A DNA stretch of 64,000 bases from Rhodoferax sp. (GCF_030653815.1 NZ_JAURYQ010000014.1:62001-126000), one strand, 5' to 3'; shown: positions 8,888-20,178, counted from the first letter of the stretch. Notes: generated from the sequence alone by a model not told the origin. Numbers and translations: made by a program.

Positions 8888-10249
8888 ATGAACATGACCG
8901 ATGCCCAAGTCCTGGCCCGCCCCCGTACCGATGCGGCCTGGCTCGATGCCCACTGGATGCCTTACACCGGCAACCGCGACTTCAAGGCCAACCCGCGCAT
9001 GATGGCCTCGGCCAGTGGTTGTTATTACACCGACATCGACGGTCGCCAGATCTTTGACGGCCTGTCAGGCTTATGGACTTGTGGCCTGGGCCATGGCCGC
9101 CCTGAGATTGTCGAAGCGGCCAGCCGCCAGTTGGCCACACTCGACTACTCGCCGGCCTTCCAGTTCGGTCACCCGCTGTCGTTTGCGCTGGCCAACAAGC
9201 TGAAAGAGCTCACCCCGGCCGGCCTGGACTATGTGTTTTTCACCGGATCGGGGTCGGAGTCGGCCGACACCTCGCTCAAGATGGCGCGTGCCTACTGGCG
9301 CGCCAAAGGTCAGGCCAGCAAGAGCCTGCTGATTGGCCGCGAAAAGGGTTACCACGGCGTCAACTTCGGCGGTATCTCGGTGGGTGGCATCGGCGCCAAC
9401 CGAAAGATGTTTGGCCAGGGCATTGCGGCCGACCATCTGCCGCACACCCAGCCACCCGCCGGTGTGTTCCACCGCGGCATGCCGCCGGCGGAAGGTCCGC
9501 ATGGCGTGGTGCTGGCCGAGGACCTGCTCAAGCTGATTACGCTGCACGATGCGTCCAACATTGCTGCCGTCATCATCGAGCCGATGTCGGGTTCGGCCGG
9601 TGTGGTGGTGCCACCGGTGGGTTATCTGCAGCGCATCCGCGAGATTTGCACCGCCCACAACATCCTGCTGATTTTTGATGAAGTCATCACCGGCTTTGGC
9701 CGCATGGGTGCGAACACTGGGGCCGAGGCCTTTGGTGTCACACCCGACATCATGAACGTGGCCAAGCAGATCACCAACGGCGCGCAGCCGCTGGGCGCGG
9801 TGCTGGCCAGCAAGGACATTTACGACACCTTCATGGCGCAGGGCGGGCCCGATTACATGCTCGAATTTGCCCACGGCTACACCTACTCGGCGCACCCGGT
9901 GCCCTGTGCCGTGGGTCTGGCGGTGCTCGACATCCTGGAGCGCGAAAGCATGGTGGAGCGCGTCAAAGTCTTGAGCCCGTACTTTGAGAACGCGGTGCAC
10001 AGCCTGCAGGGGGCCAAGCACGTGACCAGCATCCGCAACTATGGCCTGGCCGCCGGCTTCACCATTGACGCGTTGCCCGGAGAGCCAGCCAAACGCCCGT
10101 ACCAGATTGCCATGGCCATGCTGGCCAAGGGCTTTTATGTGCGCTACGGTGGCGACACCATCCAGTTGGCACCGCCTTTCATTGCCACGCCCGCGCAGAT
10201 TGACAGCCTGGTCAATGCCCTGGGTGAGTCGATCAACGCCACCGCCTGA
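8888..10249 (+). CDS. Omega-amino acid (beta-alanine):pyruvate aminotransferase
   Basis: A 453-residue class III PLP aminotransferase. Seen are the cofactor phosphate segment FTGSGSESADTSLKMA, the LIFDEVITGFGR motif with the PLP-N1 Asp, and the lysine region NVAKQITNGAQPLGAV. The N-terminal DAAWLDAHWMPYTGNRDF is typical of BauA-type beta-alanine:pyruvate transaminases, which convert beta-alanine to malonate semialdehyde. GGAG lies just before ATG 8888. The next gene, 68 bases on, is a matching semialdehyde dehydrogenase, which strengthens the pathway call. Confidence 0.88.
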   Translation: MNMTDAQVLARPRTDAAWLDAHWMPYTGNRDFKANPRMMASASGCYYTDIDGRQIFDGLSGLWTCGLGHGRPEIVEAASRQLATLDYSPAFQFGHPLSFALANKLKELTPAGLDYVFFTGSGSESADTSLKMARAYWRAKGQASKSLLIGREKGYHGVNFGGISVGGIGANRKMFGQGIAADHLPHTQPPAGVFHRGMPPAEGPHGVVLAEDLLKLITLHDASNIAAVIIEPMSGSAGVVVPPVGYLQRIREICTAHNILLIFDEVITGFGRMGANTGAEAFGVTPDIMNVAKQITNGAQPLGAVLASKDIYDTFMAQGGPDYMLEFAHGYTYSAHPVPCAVGLAVLDILERESMVERVKVLSPYFENAVHSLQGAKHVTSIRNYGLAAGFTIDALPGEPAKRPYQIAMAMLAKGFYVRYGGDTIQLAPPFIATPAQIDSLVNALGESINATA

Positions 10250-10317
10250 CAAAACCGTGGCCTGACGAGACAGCGACAATAGCCAAGCATCATTTTTCAA
10301 ATAACAGAGACAAACCC

Positions 10318-11841
10318 ATGCAAACCCTTCCCACCATTCAAGACCTTCCGCAAATCCACCACCTGATTGACGGCCAACTGGTCGCTGGCGGCACACGCCA
10401 GGCCGATGTCTTCAATCCCGCCACCGGCCAGGCTGAAAAGCGCGTGCTGCTGGCCGACAAGCTCACCGTGGAGCAAGCCATTGCCAGCGCGCACGCGGCC
10501 TACCCGGCCTGGCGCAACACGCCGCCGCTCAAGCGCGCCCGCGTCATGAGCAAGCTCAAGGTGCTGCTCGAAGAAAACGCCGACGCTATTTGCGCACTGG
10601 TGACCGCCGAGCATGGCAAGGTGCTGTCAGACTCCATGGGCGAGCTGCAGCGCGGCATTGAAAACGTCGAATACGCTTCTTATGCGCCCGAGCTGCTCAA
10701 GGGGGAGCACAGCAAGAATGTCGGCCCCAACATTGACAGTTGGAGCGAGTTCCAGGCGCTGGGCGTGACCGCCGGCATCACCCCGTTCAACTTCCCCGTC
10801 ATGGTGCCGCTGTGGATGTGGCCGATGGCCGTGGCCTGCGGCAACACCTTCATTTTGAAACCGTCCGAACGCGACCCGTCCAGCACCTTGCTGGTGGCCG
10901 AACTGGCGCTGCAAGCCGGCCTGCCCCCGGGCGTGCTCAACGTGGTGCATGGCGACAAGGAGGCGGTCGACACGTTGCTCACCGACCCGCGCGTCAAGGC
11001 CGTGAGTTTTGTCGGCTCGACGCCGATTGCCCAATACATTTATTCCACCGGCTGTGCCCACGGTAAACGTGTGCAAGCGCTGGGTGGTGCCAAAAACCAC
11101 GCCGTGGTGATGCCCGATGCCGACATTGCCAACGCGGTCAACGCCCTGATGGGCGCGGCCTATGGCTCTTGCGGCGAGCGTTGCATGGCGATTCCGCTGG
11201 TGGTGGCGGTGGGTGATGCGACCGCTGACGCGGTGGTGGCCGGCCTCAAGGTCGAGATCGCCAAGATGAAGGTCGGCCCCGGCACCAATGCCGCCTGCGA
11301 CATGGGCCCGTTGGTGACCAAGGCGCACTTCGACAAGGTCAAGGGCTATGTCGATCAGGGTGTGAAGGAGGGCGCCACGCTGGTCGTCGATGGTCGCGGT
11401 ATCAGTGTGCCCGGCCATGAGAATGGCTATTTCCTGGGCGCTTGTTTATTTGACAACGTCAAGCCCGGCATGGTCACCTACCAGGAAGAAATCTTCGGCC
11501 CGGTGCTGGGTGTGGTGCGCGTCAAGACGCTGCAGGAAGCGATGGAAATGATCGATGCCCACGAGTATGGCAACGGCACCTGCATCTTTACCCGCGACGG
11601 CGAGGCCGCCCGTTTCTTCAGTGACCACATCCAGGTCGGCATGGTCGGCATCAACGTGCCGTTGCCGGTGCCGGTGGCCTACCACTCGTTTGGCGGCTGG
11701 AAGCGTTCGCTGTTTGGCGACTTGCACGCCTACGGCCCGGATGCCGTGCGTTTTTATACCAAGCGCAAAACCATCACCCAGCGCTGGCCGAGTGCCGGCG
11801 TGCGCGAGGGCGCGGTGTTCAGTTTTCCGAGCAGCCGCTAA
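10318..11841 (+). CDS. mmsA: CoA-acylating (methyl)malonate-semialdehyde dehydrogenase
   Basis: A 507-residue aldehyde dehydrogenase. The NAD-binding FILKPSERDPS, the GGAKNHAVVMPDAD segment and the catalytic cysteine in GSCGERCMAIPL are those of MmsA/BauC proteins, which oxidatively decarboxylate malonate or methylmalonate semialdehyde to acetyl- or propionyl-CoA. FGGWKRSLFGD and YTKRKTITQRW near the end are further family marks. Together with the aminotransferase it makes a two-step path from beta-alanine to acetyl-CoA; a role in valine breakdown is the other option. The last residues after RWP are slightly longer than usual. Confidence 0.92.
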   Translation: MQTLPTIQDLPQIHHLIDGQLVAGGTRQADVFNPATGQAEKRVLLADKLTVEQAIASAHAAYPAWRNTPPLKRARVMSKLKVLLEENADAICALVTAEHGKVLSDSMGELQRGIENVEYASYAPELLKGEHSKNVGPNIDSWSEFQALGVTAGITPFNFPVMVPLWMWPMAVACGNTFILKPSERDPSSTLLVAELALQAGLPPGVLNVVHGDKEAVDTLLTDPRVKAVSFVGSTPIAQYIYSTGCAHGKRVQALGGAKNHAVVMPDADIANAVNALMGAAYGSCGERCMAIPLVVAVGDATADAVVAGLKVEIAKMKVGPGTNAACDMGPLVTKAHFDKVKGYVDQGVKEGATLVVDGRGISVPGHENGYFLGACLFDNVKPGMVTYQEEIFGPVLGVVRVKTLQEAMEMIDAHEYGNGTCIFTRDGEAARFFSDHIQVGMVGINVPLPVPVAYHSFGGWKRSLFGDLHAYGPDAVRFYTKRKTITQRWPSAGVREGAVFSFPSSR

Positions 11842-11852
11842 AGGACAGAGGA

Positions 11853-12296
11853 TCAGCGCCTGTCCGACGTGGGCAGGCGCCACATCCAGAGCGCCACCAG
11901 CGCGCAGCAGGCGCCGGGAATCCAGCCGATGTTGGTGGGCATGAACCACCAGGCGATGAACGAGCTGATTGTCATGGTGCCCCAGGCGACCTGCTTGGCG
12001 CGCAGCGGCACGGCGCGCTGGCTGCGCCAATCCCGCACCATCGGGCCGAAGCGCGGGTGCGCCAGCAGCCACTGCTCGTAGCGCGCACTCCCAAGTGAAA
12101 AGCAATAGGCGGCCAGCAGCACAAAGGGGGTGGTGGGCAGCAGCGGCAGCACGATGCCAATCACGCCCAGGAGCAGGCACAGCGCGCCGCAAATCAGCCA
12201 GAACCAGCGCACCCAGCGAGGGCGTGACGGTGGTGGCAAAGCAGGTGGCAGGATGGGCGACAAAATTTGGTGTGGTTTGAACAAACAGATCGCCAT
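11853..12296 (-). CDS. YbaN/DUF454 family membrane protein
   Basis: A 147-residue protein with the DUF454 pattern: a first hydrophobic helix (WFWLICGALCLLLGVIGIV), the LPLLPTTPFVLLAAYCF core, the LLAHPRFGPMVRDWR loop and two C-terminal helices. The family resembles E. coli YbaN, of unknown biochemical role. I use ATG 12296; ATG 12332 would add 12 residues but leave only 15 bases before the divergent ald start. It converges with mmsA (11-base gap). Confidence 0.75.
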   Translation of the reverse strand: MAICLFKPHQILSPILPPALPPPSRPRWVRWFWLICGALCLLLGVIGIVLPLLPTTPFVLLAAYCFSLGSARYEQWLLAHPRFGPMVRDWRSQRAVPLRAKQVAWGTMTISSFIAWWFMPTNIGWIPGACCALVALWMWRLPTSDRR

Positions 12297-12347
12297 TGTC
12301 AGGTGGTTTGACGCACACTTCGGGTTTTCCATTGCAAGGAGACGCGC

Positions 12348-13463
12348 ATGCTGGTCGGACTACCCAAGGAAATCAAGAACCATGAATACCGCGTCGGCCT
12401 GACGCCGGCCAGCGTGCGCGAGCTGACCCAGCACGGCCACCGGGTGTTGGTGCAAACCGGGGCCGGCGCCGCCATCGGCTTGAGCGATGACCAGTATCTG
12501 GCTGCCGGCGCCACGCTGGCCCAGGATGCGGCGCAGGTTTATGCGGCAGCCGAGATGATCGTCAAGGTCAAGGAACCGCAAGCCCACGAGTGCGCCCTGC
12601 TGCGCCCGGGGCAAATCTTGTACACCTATCTGCACCTGGCGCCCGACCCGGAACAAACCGCCGCCCTGGTCAAGTCGGGTGCGGTGTGTATTGCTTACGA
12701 GACCATCACCGGCCCCGGTGGCGGTCTGCCGCTGCTGGCGCCCATGAGCGAGGTGGCGGGGCGCATGGCGGTGCAGGCCGGCGCCGCGCATCTGGAAAAG
12801 TCCAAGGGCGGCATGGGTGTGCTGCTGGGTGGCGTGCCCGGGGTGCCTGCCGCCCATGTGGTGATTCTGGGCGCCGGTGTGGTCGGCACCCATGCGCTGC
12901 AAATGGCGGTGGGCATGGGCGCCCGGGTGACGGTGCTCGACAAGAATGTGGACCGACTGCGCCAGCTGGACCTGATCTTTGGCAACCGCATCAGCACCCT
13001 CTATTCAAGCTCCCACAGTGTCGAAGAGGCGGTGCTGGACGCTGAACTGGTGGTCGGTGGTGTGCTGATTCCGGGTGCCGCCGCGCCCAAGCTGGTCACG
13101 CGCAGCATGATCTCAAACATGAAGCCAGGTGCCGTGGTGGTCGATGTGGCGATTGACCAGGGCGGTTGTTTCGAGACCTCGCACGCCACCACGCATGCCG
13201 AGCCCACCTTTGTGGTCGACGGTGTGGTGCATTACTGCGTGGCCAACATGCCCGGTGCGGTGGCGCGCACCAGCACCTTTGCCCTCAACAATGCCACCAT
13301 CACCCATGCCGTGACGCTGGCGGACAAGGGCTGGCAGCAGGCGCTCAAGGACAACCCGCACCTGAAAAACGGCCTCAATGTGGCTCACGGACACGTCACG
13401 TATGAGGCGGTGGCGCGCGCTTTGGGTTACGCCTACGTGCCGGCGGATTCGCTGCTGGGCTGA
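12348..13463 (+). CDS. ald: Alanine dehydrogenase
   Basis: A 371-residue NAD-dependent L-alanine dehydrogenase, reversibly converting L-alanine to pyruvate and ammonium. It begins MLVGLPKEIKNHEYRVGLTP, with the conserved Arg and downstream Lys of the pyruvate site. The Rossmann motif is VILGAGVVGTHAL (about residues 172-184), after GGVPGVPAAHV. AAGGAG precedes ATG 12348. The preceding aminotransferase produces alanine from pyruvate, so Ald could regenerate pyruvate in that pathway (inference from proximity). Confidence 0.94.
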   Translation: MLVGLPKEIKNHEYRVGLTPASVRELTQHGHRVLVQTGAGAAIGLSDDQYLAAGATLAQDAAQVYAAAEMIVKVKEPQAHECALLRPGQILYTYLHLAPDPEQTAALVKSGAVCIAYETITGPGGGLPLLAPMSEVAGRMAVQAGAAHLEKSKGGMGVLLGGVPGVPAAHVVILGAGVVGTHALQMAVGMGARVTVLDKNVDRLRQLDLIFGNRISTLYSSSHSVEEAVLDAELVVGGVLIPGAAAPKLVTRSMISNMKPGAVVVDVAIDQGGCFETSHATTHAEPTFVVDGVVHYCVANMPGAVARTSTFALNNATITHAVTLADKGWQQALKDNPHLKNGLNVAHGHVTYEAVARALGYAYVPADSLLG

Positions 13464-13506
13464 GCCAGCCGAAGGGGCAGGCAGGGCAGGGGATAATGCG
13501 CGCCAC

Positions 13507-15483
<1,977 letters not shown>

Positions 15484-15518
15484 CGCAATCGCCGGTCCGG
15501 TGTCCTGATATGGCCGTG

Positions 15519-16007
15519 TTACAGCTGCGCCAGCGGAATACTCCCGGCTCTTTCATCGGCTTTGAGTAGCGTGATCAGTTCGGCCAGGTCCTGATCCAGT
15601 CGTTGCAGGGTTTGCGGGCTCAACTCGTCGAGTGCAGCCGGTAATACGCCTTCAAGCGGACCCGGCACCTTGGCCAGCAGTGCCAGCGCCGCGGGCGTGG
15701 TGTAGAGGTGCACATGGCGTTTGTCGTGTTCGTCCTTGTCCATGCGGAGCAGCTCTTTTTGCTGCAGGGCACGCACCAGATTGCTGGCGGTGGACTGGTG
15801 CACATCCATGCATTTGGCCAAGTCACCCATGCCAATGCCTGGCTGATCACGGATCACGCTCAGCGCCCAGACCTGTGCGCCACCCAGTCCAACCTGTTTT
15901 TCAATTTGCTTGAAGTGGCTGCGTATGGCGTTGAAAACCACCCTAAAACGCCGTAACACCTGGCTGGATGGGATGGTTTGACTGTCTTGTGCATTTTTGC
16001 GCGGCAT
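15519..16007 (-). CDS. MarR-family transcriptional regulator
   Basis: A 162-residue winged-helix regulator. The HTH includes MGDLAKCMDVHQSTASNLVRALQQKELLRM, and the wing is DKDEHDKRHVHLYTTPAA, both typical of MarR. It presumably binds DNA as a dimer and responds to a small phenolic or oxidant ligand. It converges with the ABC-F gene and is a lone gene, so its target is not evident. Confidence 0.85.
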   Translation of the reverse strand: MPRKNAQDSQTIPSSQVLRRFRVVFNAIRSHFKQIEKQVGLGGAQVWALSVIRDQPGIGMGDLAKCMDVHQSTASNLVRALQQKELLRMDKDEHDKRHVHLYTTPAALALLAKVPGPLEGVLPAALDELSPQTLQRLDQDLAELITLLKADERAGSIPLAQL

Positions 16008-16073
16008 AGAAATTCTTGGGCTAAAGCGTTAACCCGGAATCATAGGGCCGAATGCGTCAGCGCGGCGCAAGTT

Positions 16074-16832
16074 TCAGTGGTCAGCTGCGCTCAGCAGTTC
16101 TTTTCGCACCATGCGCATCATCAGGTCGTCAAAAGTGTAGAAGCCGTTTTCGCACTGTTGCAGTTCTGCCAGGGCAAAGGCGGCCCCCGTGCCAAAGGCG
16201 CGGCGCTCGATCGAGTTGTGAATCAGCCGCACGGTCTGGTACGGGAAACCAAAGATCACCTCATGGTGCCCGACGATGCCGCCGAGCCGCAGCGAGGTGA
16301 TGCGGTCCTCGTCGACATCGATGCTCTGGGCAATTTTGCGCGCCGTGCCGGAGACCTCGGGTTTTTCCCGGAAGTGTTGTTCGACAATTTCGACGTCGGC
16401 AAAGGGCGCGATCTTGCGCAACAGCCGCGCCGCCATGATCAAAAAGTTGATGCCCACGGTGATGTTGGGCGAGCACAGCACGCGTGCATCTTTGGCCAGG
16501 GACTGCGCGTAGTCGAGGTCGGCGGCGCTGTAGGCCGAGATCGCGCTGACCAGCATGAGTCCCCTTTGGCGCAACGGTTCACCGTAGAGGTGCAGGCTCT
16601 CGGGCTGCGAAAAGTCCACCAGTGCGTCGACCGGGTGGGCGTCCAGCCAGTGCCCCCAATCCTCAGTCGAGGCCAGGGCGGCCATGGGCACGTCCGGGGT
16701 CGGCGCGGCTTTGGCGGGATCGGCAGCAGAGCGGCGTGCAATCCAGCACAATTCATAACGCGGGTCGTCTTGCAGCACCTGCGCCACCGCCTGTCCCGCC
16801 TTACCGTAACCTATCAAACCGACTTTGACCAT
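16074..16832 (-). CDS. DapB-like (dihydrodipicolinate reductase family) protein, divergent
   Basis: A 252-residue protein. It starts VKVGLIGYGKAGQAVAQVL, a Rossmann GxGxxG, and the C-terminal half has IVEQHFREKPEVSGTARKIAQ, aligning with the DapB catalytic loop (usually E-x-H-H...K-x-D-x-P-S-G-T-A). The SGTA piece is kept, while the HH pair reads QH and the K-x-D-x-P spacing is altered. GTEGASGRMG, usual at the N-terminus of true DapB, is replaced by GYGKAG. This is therefore probably a paralogue rather than the lysine-pathway enzyme. GGAGGAG precedes ATG 16832. Reaction unknown. Confidence 0.7.
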   Translation of the reverse strand: MVKVGLIGYGKAGQAVAQVLQDDPRYELCWIARRSAADPAKAAPTPDVPMAALASTEDWGHWLDAHPVDALVDFSQPESLHLYGEPLRQRGLMLVSAISAYSAADLDYAQSLAKDARVLCSPNITVGINFLIMAARLLRKIAPFADVEIVEQHFREKPEVSGTARKIAQSIDVDEDRITSLRLGGIVGHHEVIFGFPYQTVRLIHNSIERRAFGTGAAFALAELQQCENGFYTFDDLMMRMVRKELLSAADH

Positions 16833-16977
16833 GTCGCTCCTCCTTGTTGCTGACTGTGGCACCTGTCCAACACGGTGACCTTCTCGCGGACATTATCCTT
16901 AAATACGTTTGTCTCAATGTTCTTTGCCCCCACAATCTGTCCTGACATGTTTGTGCCCGAGGCCTGCGACCCACCCC

Positions 16978-18321
16978 ATGAAGCCGATGAATTCTGACGT
17001 CAACAGCGATGAAATCCTGAATGCCATCCACAAGGAGGTGATCGACTGGCGCGCCTGGACCGGGCGTGTGCTGGTGATGGTCTTTGCCGCTTTGGCTGGA
17101 CTGACGGTGGTGGCGTTCACCTGGATGACCGAGCTGGCTTTTGGTGCGTTCGAACAGGTGCAGCAGCTTTACTGGTGGTCGCCGCTGCTGTGGACACCGG
17201 TGTGCACTGCGGCCATTGTCTGGGTCATGCGCCGTTATGCCATGGGCAGCGCGGGCTCGGGCATTCCGCAGGTGATGGCTGCTTTGGACGGCAGTGTGGC
17301 GCCGGCCAACCGAGGCTTGTTTGTCTCGCTCAAGCTCACTTTCGCCAAAATGGCGCTCGCCACCTGGGGTTTGCTGGCCGGCTTGTCGTTGGGGCGCGAA
17401 GGGCCTTCAGTGCAGATTGCGGCTGGCGTCATGCACCACGCGCGGCGCTGGTTGCCTGACAAGTCGCAGGTGTCCGAACACGGCCTGATGATGGCCGGCG
17501 GCGCGGCTGGCATAGCGGCGGCTTTCAACACGCCGCTGGGGGGTGTCATGTTTGCCATTGAAGAGCTGTCGCGCAAGCCCGAGCAGCGCTCCAGTGGTCT
17601 GCTGCTGGCGGCCATCGTGCTGAGCGGCCTGATGGCGGTGTCGGTCTACGGCAACGCCACTTACTTTGGGGTCATCCGGGTGGACAACCTGAGCATGGCG
17701 CTGCTGCTGCCTGGCCTGGCCGTGGCTGTGCTTTGCGGCCTGGCAGGTGGCCTGTTTGCCCGTGTCTTGCTGGTGTCGATCCGGGGTGATTCAGGCGACC
17801 GTTTCAGTCGCTGGCGCCAACGCAGCCCGGTGGCCTTTGCCGCGGGCTGCGGCCTCGCCATTGCCGTCATTGGCCTGGTCAGCCACGGCAACACCTTTGG
17901 CACCGGCTATGCCCACAGCCGTGCCATGCTGGAAGGCAACGATGACACCTCGCCGCTGTATGTGCTGCTGAAGTTCATGGCGACCTGGATCACGGCCTGG
18001 TCCGGCGTGCCCGGTGGCATTTTTGCGCCGGCGCTGTCGATTGGCGGCGCCCTGGGCAACGACGTGGCGCAGTTCATTGGTTATGCCAATGCCCCCACCC
18101 TGATCGCACTCGGCATGGTGGGTTTTCTGGCGGCCGTCACGCAAGCGCCGCTGACCTCATTCATCATCGTCATGGAAATGGTGGCCGGCCACCAACTGGT
18201 GCTGAGCCTGATGGCCACGGCGGTGGTGGCCAGCGGGATCTCGCGTCTGCTGTCCGTGCCCTTGTACAGCGCGCTGGCGCAGCTGCAATTACAGCGCCTG
18301 CCAAAAACCACGGGCGCATAA
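16978..18321 (+). CDS. ClC-type chloride channel / H+-Cl- antiporter
   Basis: A 447-residue ClC protein with all three ion-filter motifs: GSAGSGIPQ, SLGREGPSVQ (with the gating glutamate) and GGIFAPALSIGG. It lacks the C-terminal CBS domains of eukaryotic relatives. Such proteins exchange chloride for protons across the inner membrane, for example in acid resistance. I choose ATG 16978; a longer frame starting at 16909 adds a cysteine-rich stretch with no ribosome site. An alternative ATG is at 16987. The neighbours give no functional hint. Confidence 0.87.
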   Translation: MKPMNSDVNSDEILNAIHKEVIDWRAWTGRVLVMVFAALAGLTVVAFTWMTELAFGAFEQVQQLYWWSPLLWTPVCTAAIVWVMRRYAMGSAGSGIPQVMAALDGSVAPANRGLFVSLKLTFAKMALATWGLLAGLSLGREGPSVQIAAGVMHHARRWLPDKSQVSEHGLMMAGGAAGIAAAFNTPLGGVMFAIEELSRKPEQRSSGLLLAAIVLSGLMAVSVYGNATYFGVIRVDNLSMALLLPGLAVAVLCGLAGGLFARVLLVSIRGDSGDRFSRWRQRSPVAFAAGCGLAIAVIGLVSHGNTFGTGYAHSRAMLEGNDDTSPLYVLLKFMATWITAWSGVPGGIFAPALSIGGALGNDVAQFIGYANAPTLIALGMVGFLAAVTQAPLTSFIIVMEMVAGHQLVLSLMATAVVASGISRLLSVPLYSALAQLQLQRLPKTTGA

Positions 18322-18327
18322 AAAAAA

Positions 18328-18345
18328 GGAGCCCCGGAGGGCTCC
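18328..18345. terminator. Hairpin after ClC gene, possible terminator
   Basis: GGAGCCC (18328-18334), loop CGGA, GGGCTCC (18339-18345): a perfect 7-bp stem. It is preceded by a run of eight A but not followed by T, so it reads best as a terminator for the minus strand, where no gene ends. It may stabilise the 3' end of the ClC mRNA instead. Confidence 0.4.
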
Positions 18346-18534
18346 AACTCGCTTGCTGTCCAGATCGCAGAATATTGAACAGCCATTCCATTGTATTTGA
18401 CCAAATGCATCGCTGATTCAGTGAATACCCTTAGCGTGGACGGTCGCATTGAAAAGACGCCTGGCGCACGGTATTTTTCCTCGCATTGTCCTGAGGCGTG
18501 CAGCGTGGATGCGTTATCGGTTAAATTGCGGGGG

Positions 18535-19053
18535 ATGTTTTTGAAATCCCAGGGCCTGAGCGCCCGCCCCCCCCTTTTTTCCAGCACCGAATTTCGCACC
18601 GCCCTGGGCATGTTTGCCACCGGCGTCACCATTGTCACGGCGCGCGCACCCGACGGCCATCTGGTGGGGCTGACCGCCAACTCCTTCAACTCGGTGTCGC
18701 TGGCACCGCCGCTGGTGCTGTGGAGCCTGTCGCAGGCAGCCAGCTCGATGGAGGCGTTTCGCAAAGGTTCGCATTACGCCATCAACATCCTGGCGGCCGA
18801 CCAGCAGGCGCTGGCACTGCGTTTCGCCACGCGGGGAACAGATCGATTTGCCGATGTGGAATTTGTCGAGGGCGCCTGCGGTGCGCCCTTGTTGGCCGGT
18901 GCCGTGGCCACCTTTGAATGCTTCAACCGCAGCCGCTACACCGAGGGTGATCATGTGATTTTTGTTGGCGAGGTCGAGCACTGCGCACACCGCACCGGCG
19001 TCTCACCCTTGCTTTACCACGGGGGCAAATTTTTTACCGAACACCCCTTGTGA
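18535..19053 (+). CDS. Flavin reductase domain protein
   Basis: A 172-residue protein of the flavin reductase / HpaC-like FMN-binding split-barrel family: FRTALGMFATGVTIVTA at the N-terminus, then LTANSFNSVSLAPPLVLWSL (FMN contacts) and HVIFVGEVEHC. Such proteins supply reduced FMN or FAD to a monooxygenase partner, but none is adjacent. ATG 18535 is chosen; a longer frame from 18391 includes non-conserved sequence. The stop overlaps a possible GTG upstream of hemG, and the genes are probably co-transcribed. Confidence 0.8.
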   Translation: MFLKSQGLSARPPLFSSTEFRTALGMFATGVTIVTARAPDGHLVGLTANSFNSVSLAPPLVLWSLSQAASSMEAFRKGSHYAINILAADQQALALRFATRGTDRFADVEFVEGACGAPLLAGAVATFECFNRSRYTEGDHVIFVGEVEHCAHRTGVSPLLYHGGKFFTEHPL

Positions 19054-19067
19054 ATCGGAGTTCAACC

Positions 19068-19616
19068 ATGACAGAACCCGCTGCGGAACGTATTTTGATC
19101 GCCTATGCCACCACCGATGGCCACACCCGACACATTTGTGAGCGGCTCAAACGGGTCATGGAAGGTCTGGGGCGGCAGGTCACCGTGGTTTTGCTGTCAA
19201 AGGCCGGTGCGCTGAATGTGCGCGACTTCGACCGCGTGGTGATCGGTGCCAGCATCCGGTATGGTCACCACCAGTCCGTCGTGGCCGAGTTCATTGGCCG
19301 GCATCAGGCGCTGTTGGAGAGCCGGCCCAGCGCCTTCTTTTCGGTCAACATTGTGGCGCGCAAGCCCAACAAGAACACACCCGAGACCAATCCGTATTGC
19401 CGCAAGTTTCTCAAAAGTATCGCCTGGCAGCCGCGCTTGACGGCGGTGTTTGCCGGCAAACTGGACTACCCCAGTTATGGTTTCTTTGATCGCCAGATGA
19501 TCCGCCTCATCATGCTGATCACCAAAGGCCCGACCAACCCCAAGGCAGTGGTGGAGTTCACCGACTGGGCTCAGGTGGAGGCCTTTGGCCGCAAGGTCTG
19601 CGCGCTTACTGCTTGA
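19068..19616 (+). CDS. hemG: Menaquinone/quinone-dependent protoporphyrinogen IX dehydrogenase
   Basis: A 182-residue flavodoxin-like protein. ILIAYATTDGHTRHICERL is the FMN phosphate loop, and the insert FSVNIVARKPNKNTPETNPY is characteristic of HemG rather than plain flavodoxins. HemG oxidises protoporphyrinogen IX to protoporphyrin IX in haem synthesis, passing electrons to the quinone pool. CGGAG precedes ATG 19068. It follows the flavin reductase by 14 bases and its 3' end overlaps the convergent yceI gene by 11 bases. Confidence 0.88.
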   Translation: MTEPAAERILIAYATTDGHTRHICERLKRVMEGLGRQVTVVLLSKAGALNVRDFDRVVIGASIRYGHHQSVVAEFIGRHQALLESRPSAFFSVNIVARKPNKNTPETNPYCRKFLKSIAWQPRLTAVFAGKLDYPSYGFFDRQMIRLIMLITKGPTNPKAVVEFTDWAQVEAFGRKVCALTA

Positions 19617-20178
19617 CCGCTTCGACCTGGATCAACAGGCGCACTTGCTTCGGGAAACCCCAGTCAATGCCGTAGTTCACGCCAAACTGGGTGCGGTCGA
19701 TGGTGGTCTCGAAGTCGCCACCGCACACTTCGCGCTTGAGCATCGGGTTGTCATAGCAGTTGAAGTTGGTGGCGGTGAGCGTGACCGGCTGGGTCTTGCC
19801 AAGCAGGGTCAGGTTGCCGGTCACGTCAGCCAGCTTGTCGCCGTTGAAGTTGAATTGGGTCGAGACAAAGCGGATCTTGGGGTGCTTGGCGGCGTTCAGC
19901 AGATCAGCGCCTTGCAGGTGCTCGTTGAAGGCGCCAAAGCCGGTGTTGACCGAGTTGGTGTCAAACGCGATCTCGACTTTGCCGGTCTTGCCGACGCGGT
20001 CAAATTCCACCTTGCCTTCTTTTTTGTCAAAACGGCCGCGGTTGGTCGAGGTGCCAAAGTGGCCAATCTCAAACGTCACGTAGGTGTGGGCCGGGTCGAT
20101 GGCGTAGTTGGCCGCCTGGGCTTGCGAGCCCAAGGCGAGCAGGGACAGGGCAGCAGCAGAGAGGAGGGATAAACGCAT
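19606..20178 (-). CDS. YceI family periplasmic lipid-binding protein (copy 1)
   Basis: A 190-residue exported protein. Signal peptide about residues 1-22 (MRLSLLSAAALSLLALGSQAQA), then the YceI beta-barrel beginning YAIDPAHTYVTFEIGHFGTS, with TGNLTLLGKTQPVTL in the middle. YceI proteins form lipocalin-like barrels that bind polyisoprenoid or quinone-like molecules. Two cysteines (in FNCYDNP and KREVCGGD) could form a disulfide. GGAG precedes ATG 20178. It is last in the cytochrome b561-yceI-yceI run, which fits a periplasmic redox or quinone-linked job. Confidence 0.9.
   Translation of the reverse strand: MRLSLLSAAALSLLALGSQAQAANYAIDPAHTYVTFEIGHFGTSTNRGRFDKKEGKVEFDRVGKTGKVEIAFDTNSVNTGFGAFNEHLQGADLLNAAKHPKIRFVSTQFNFNGDKLADVTGNLTLLGKTQPVTLTATNFNCYDNPMLKREVCGGDFETTIDRTQFGVNYGIDWGFPKQVRLLIQVEAVKQ

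Noticed and set aside
18391-18534. A longer N-terminus for the flavin reductase starting at 18391
   Set aside because: The extra 48 residues are not similar to the family, which begins around FRTALGMFATGV; the ATG at 18535 fits better.
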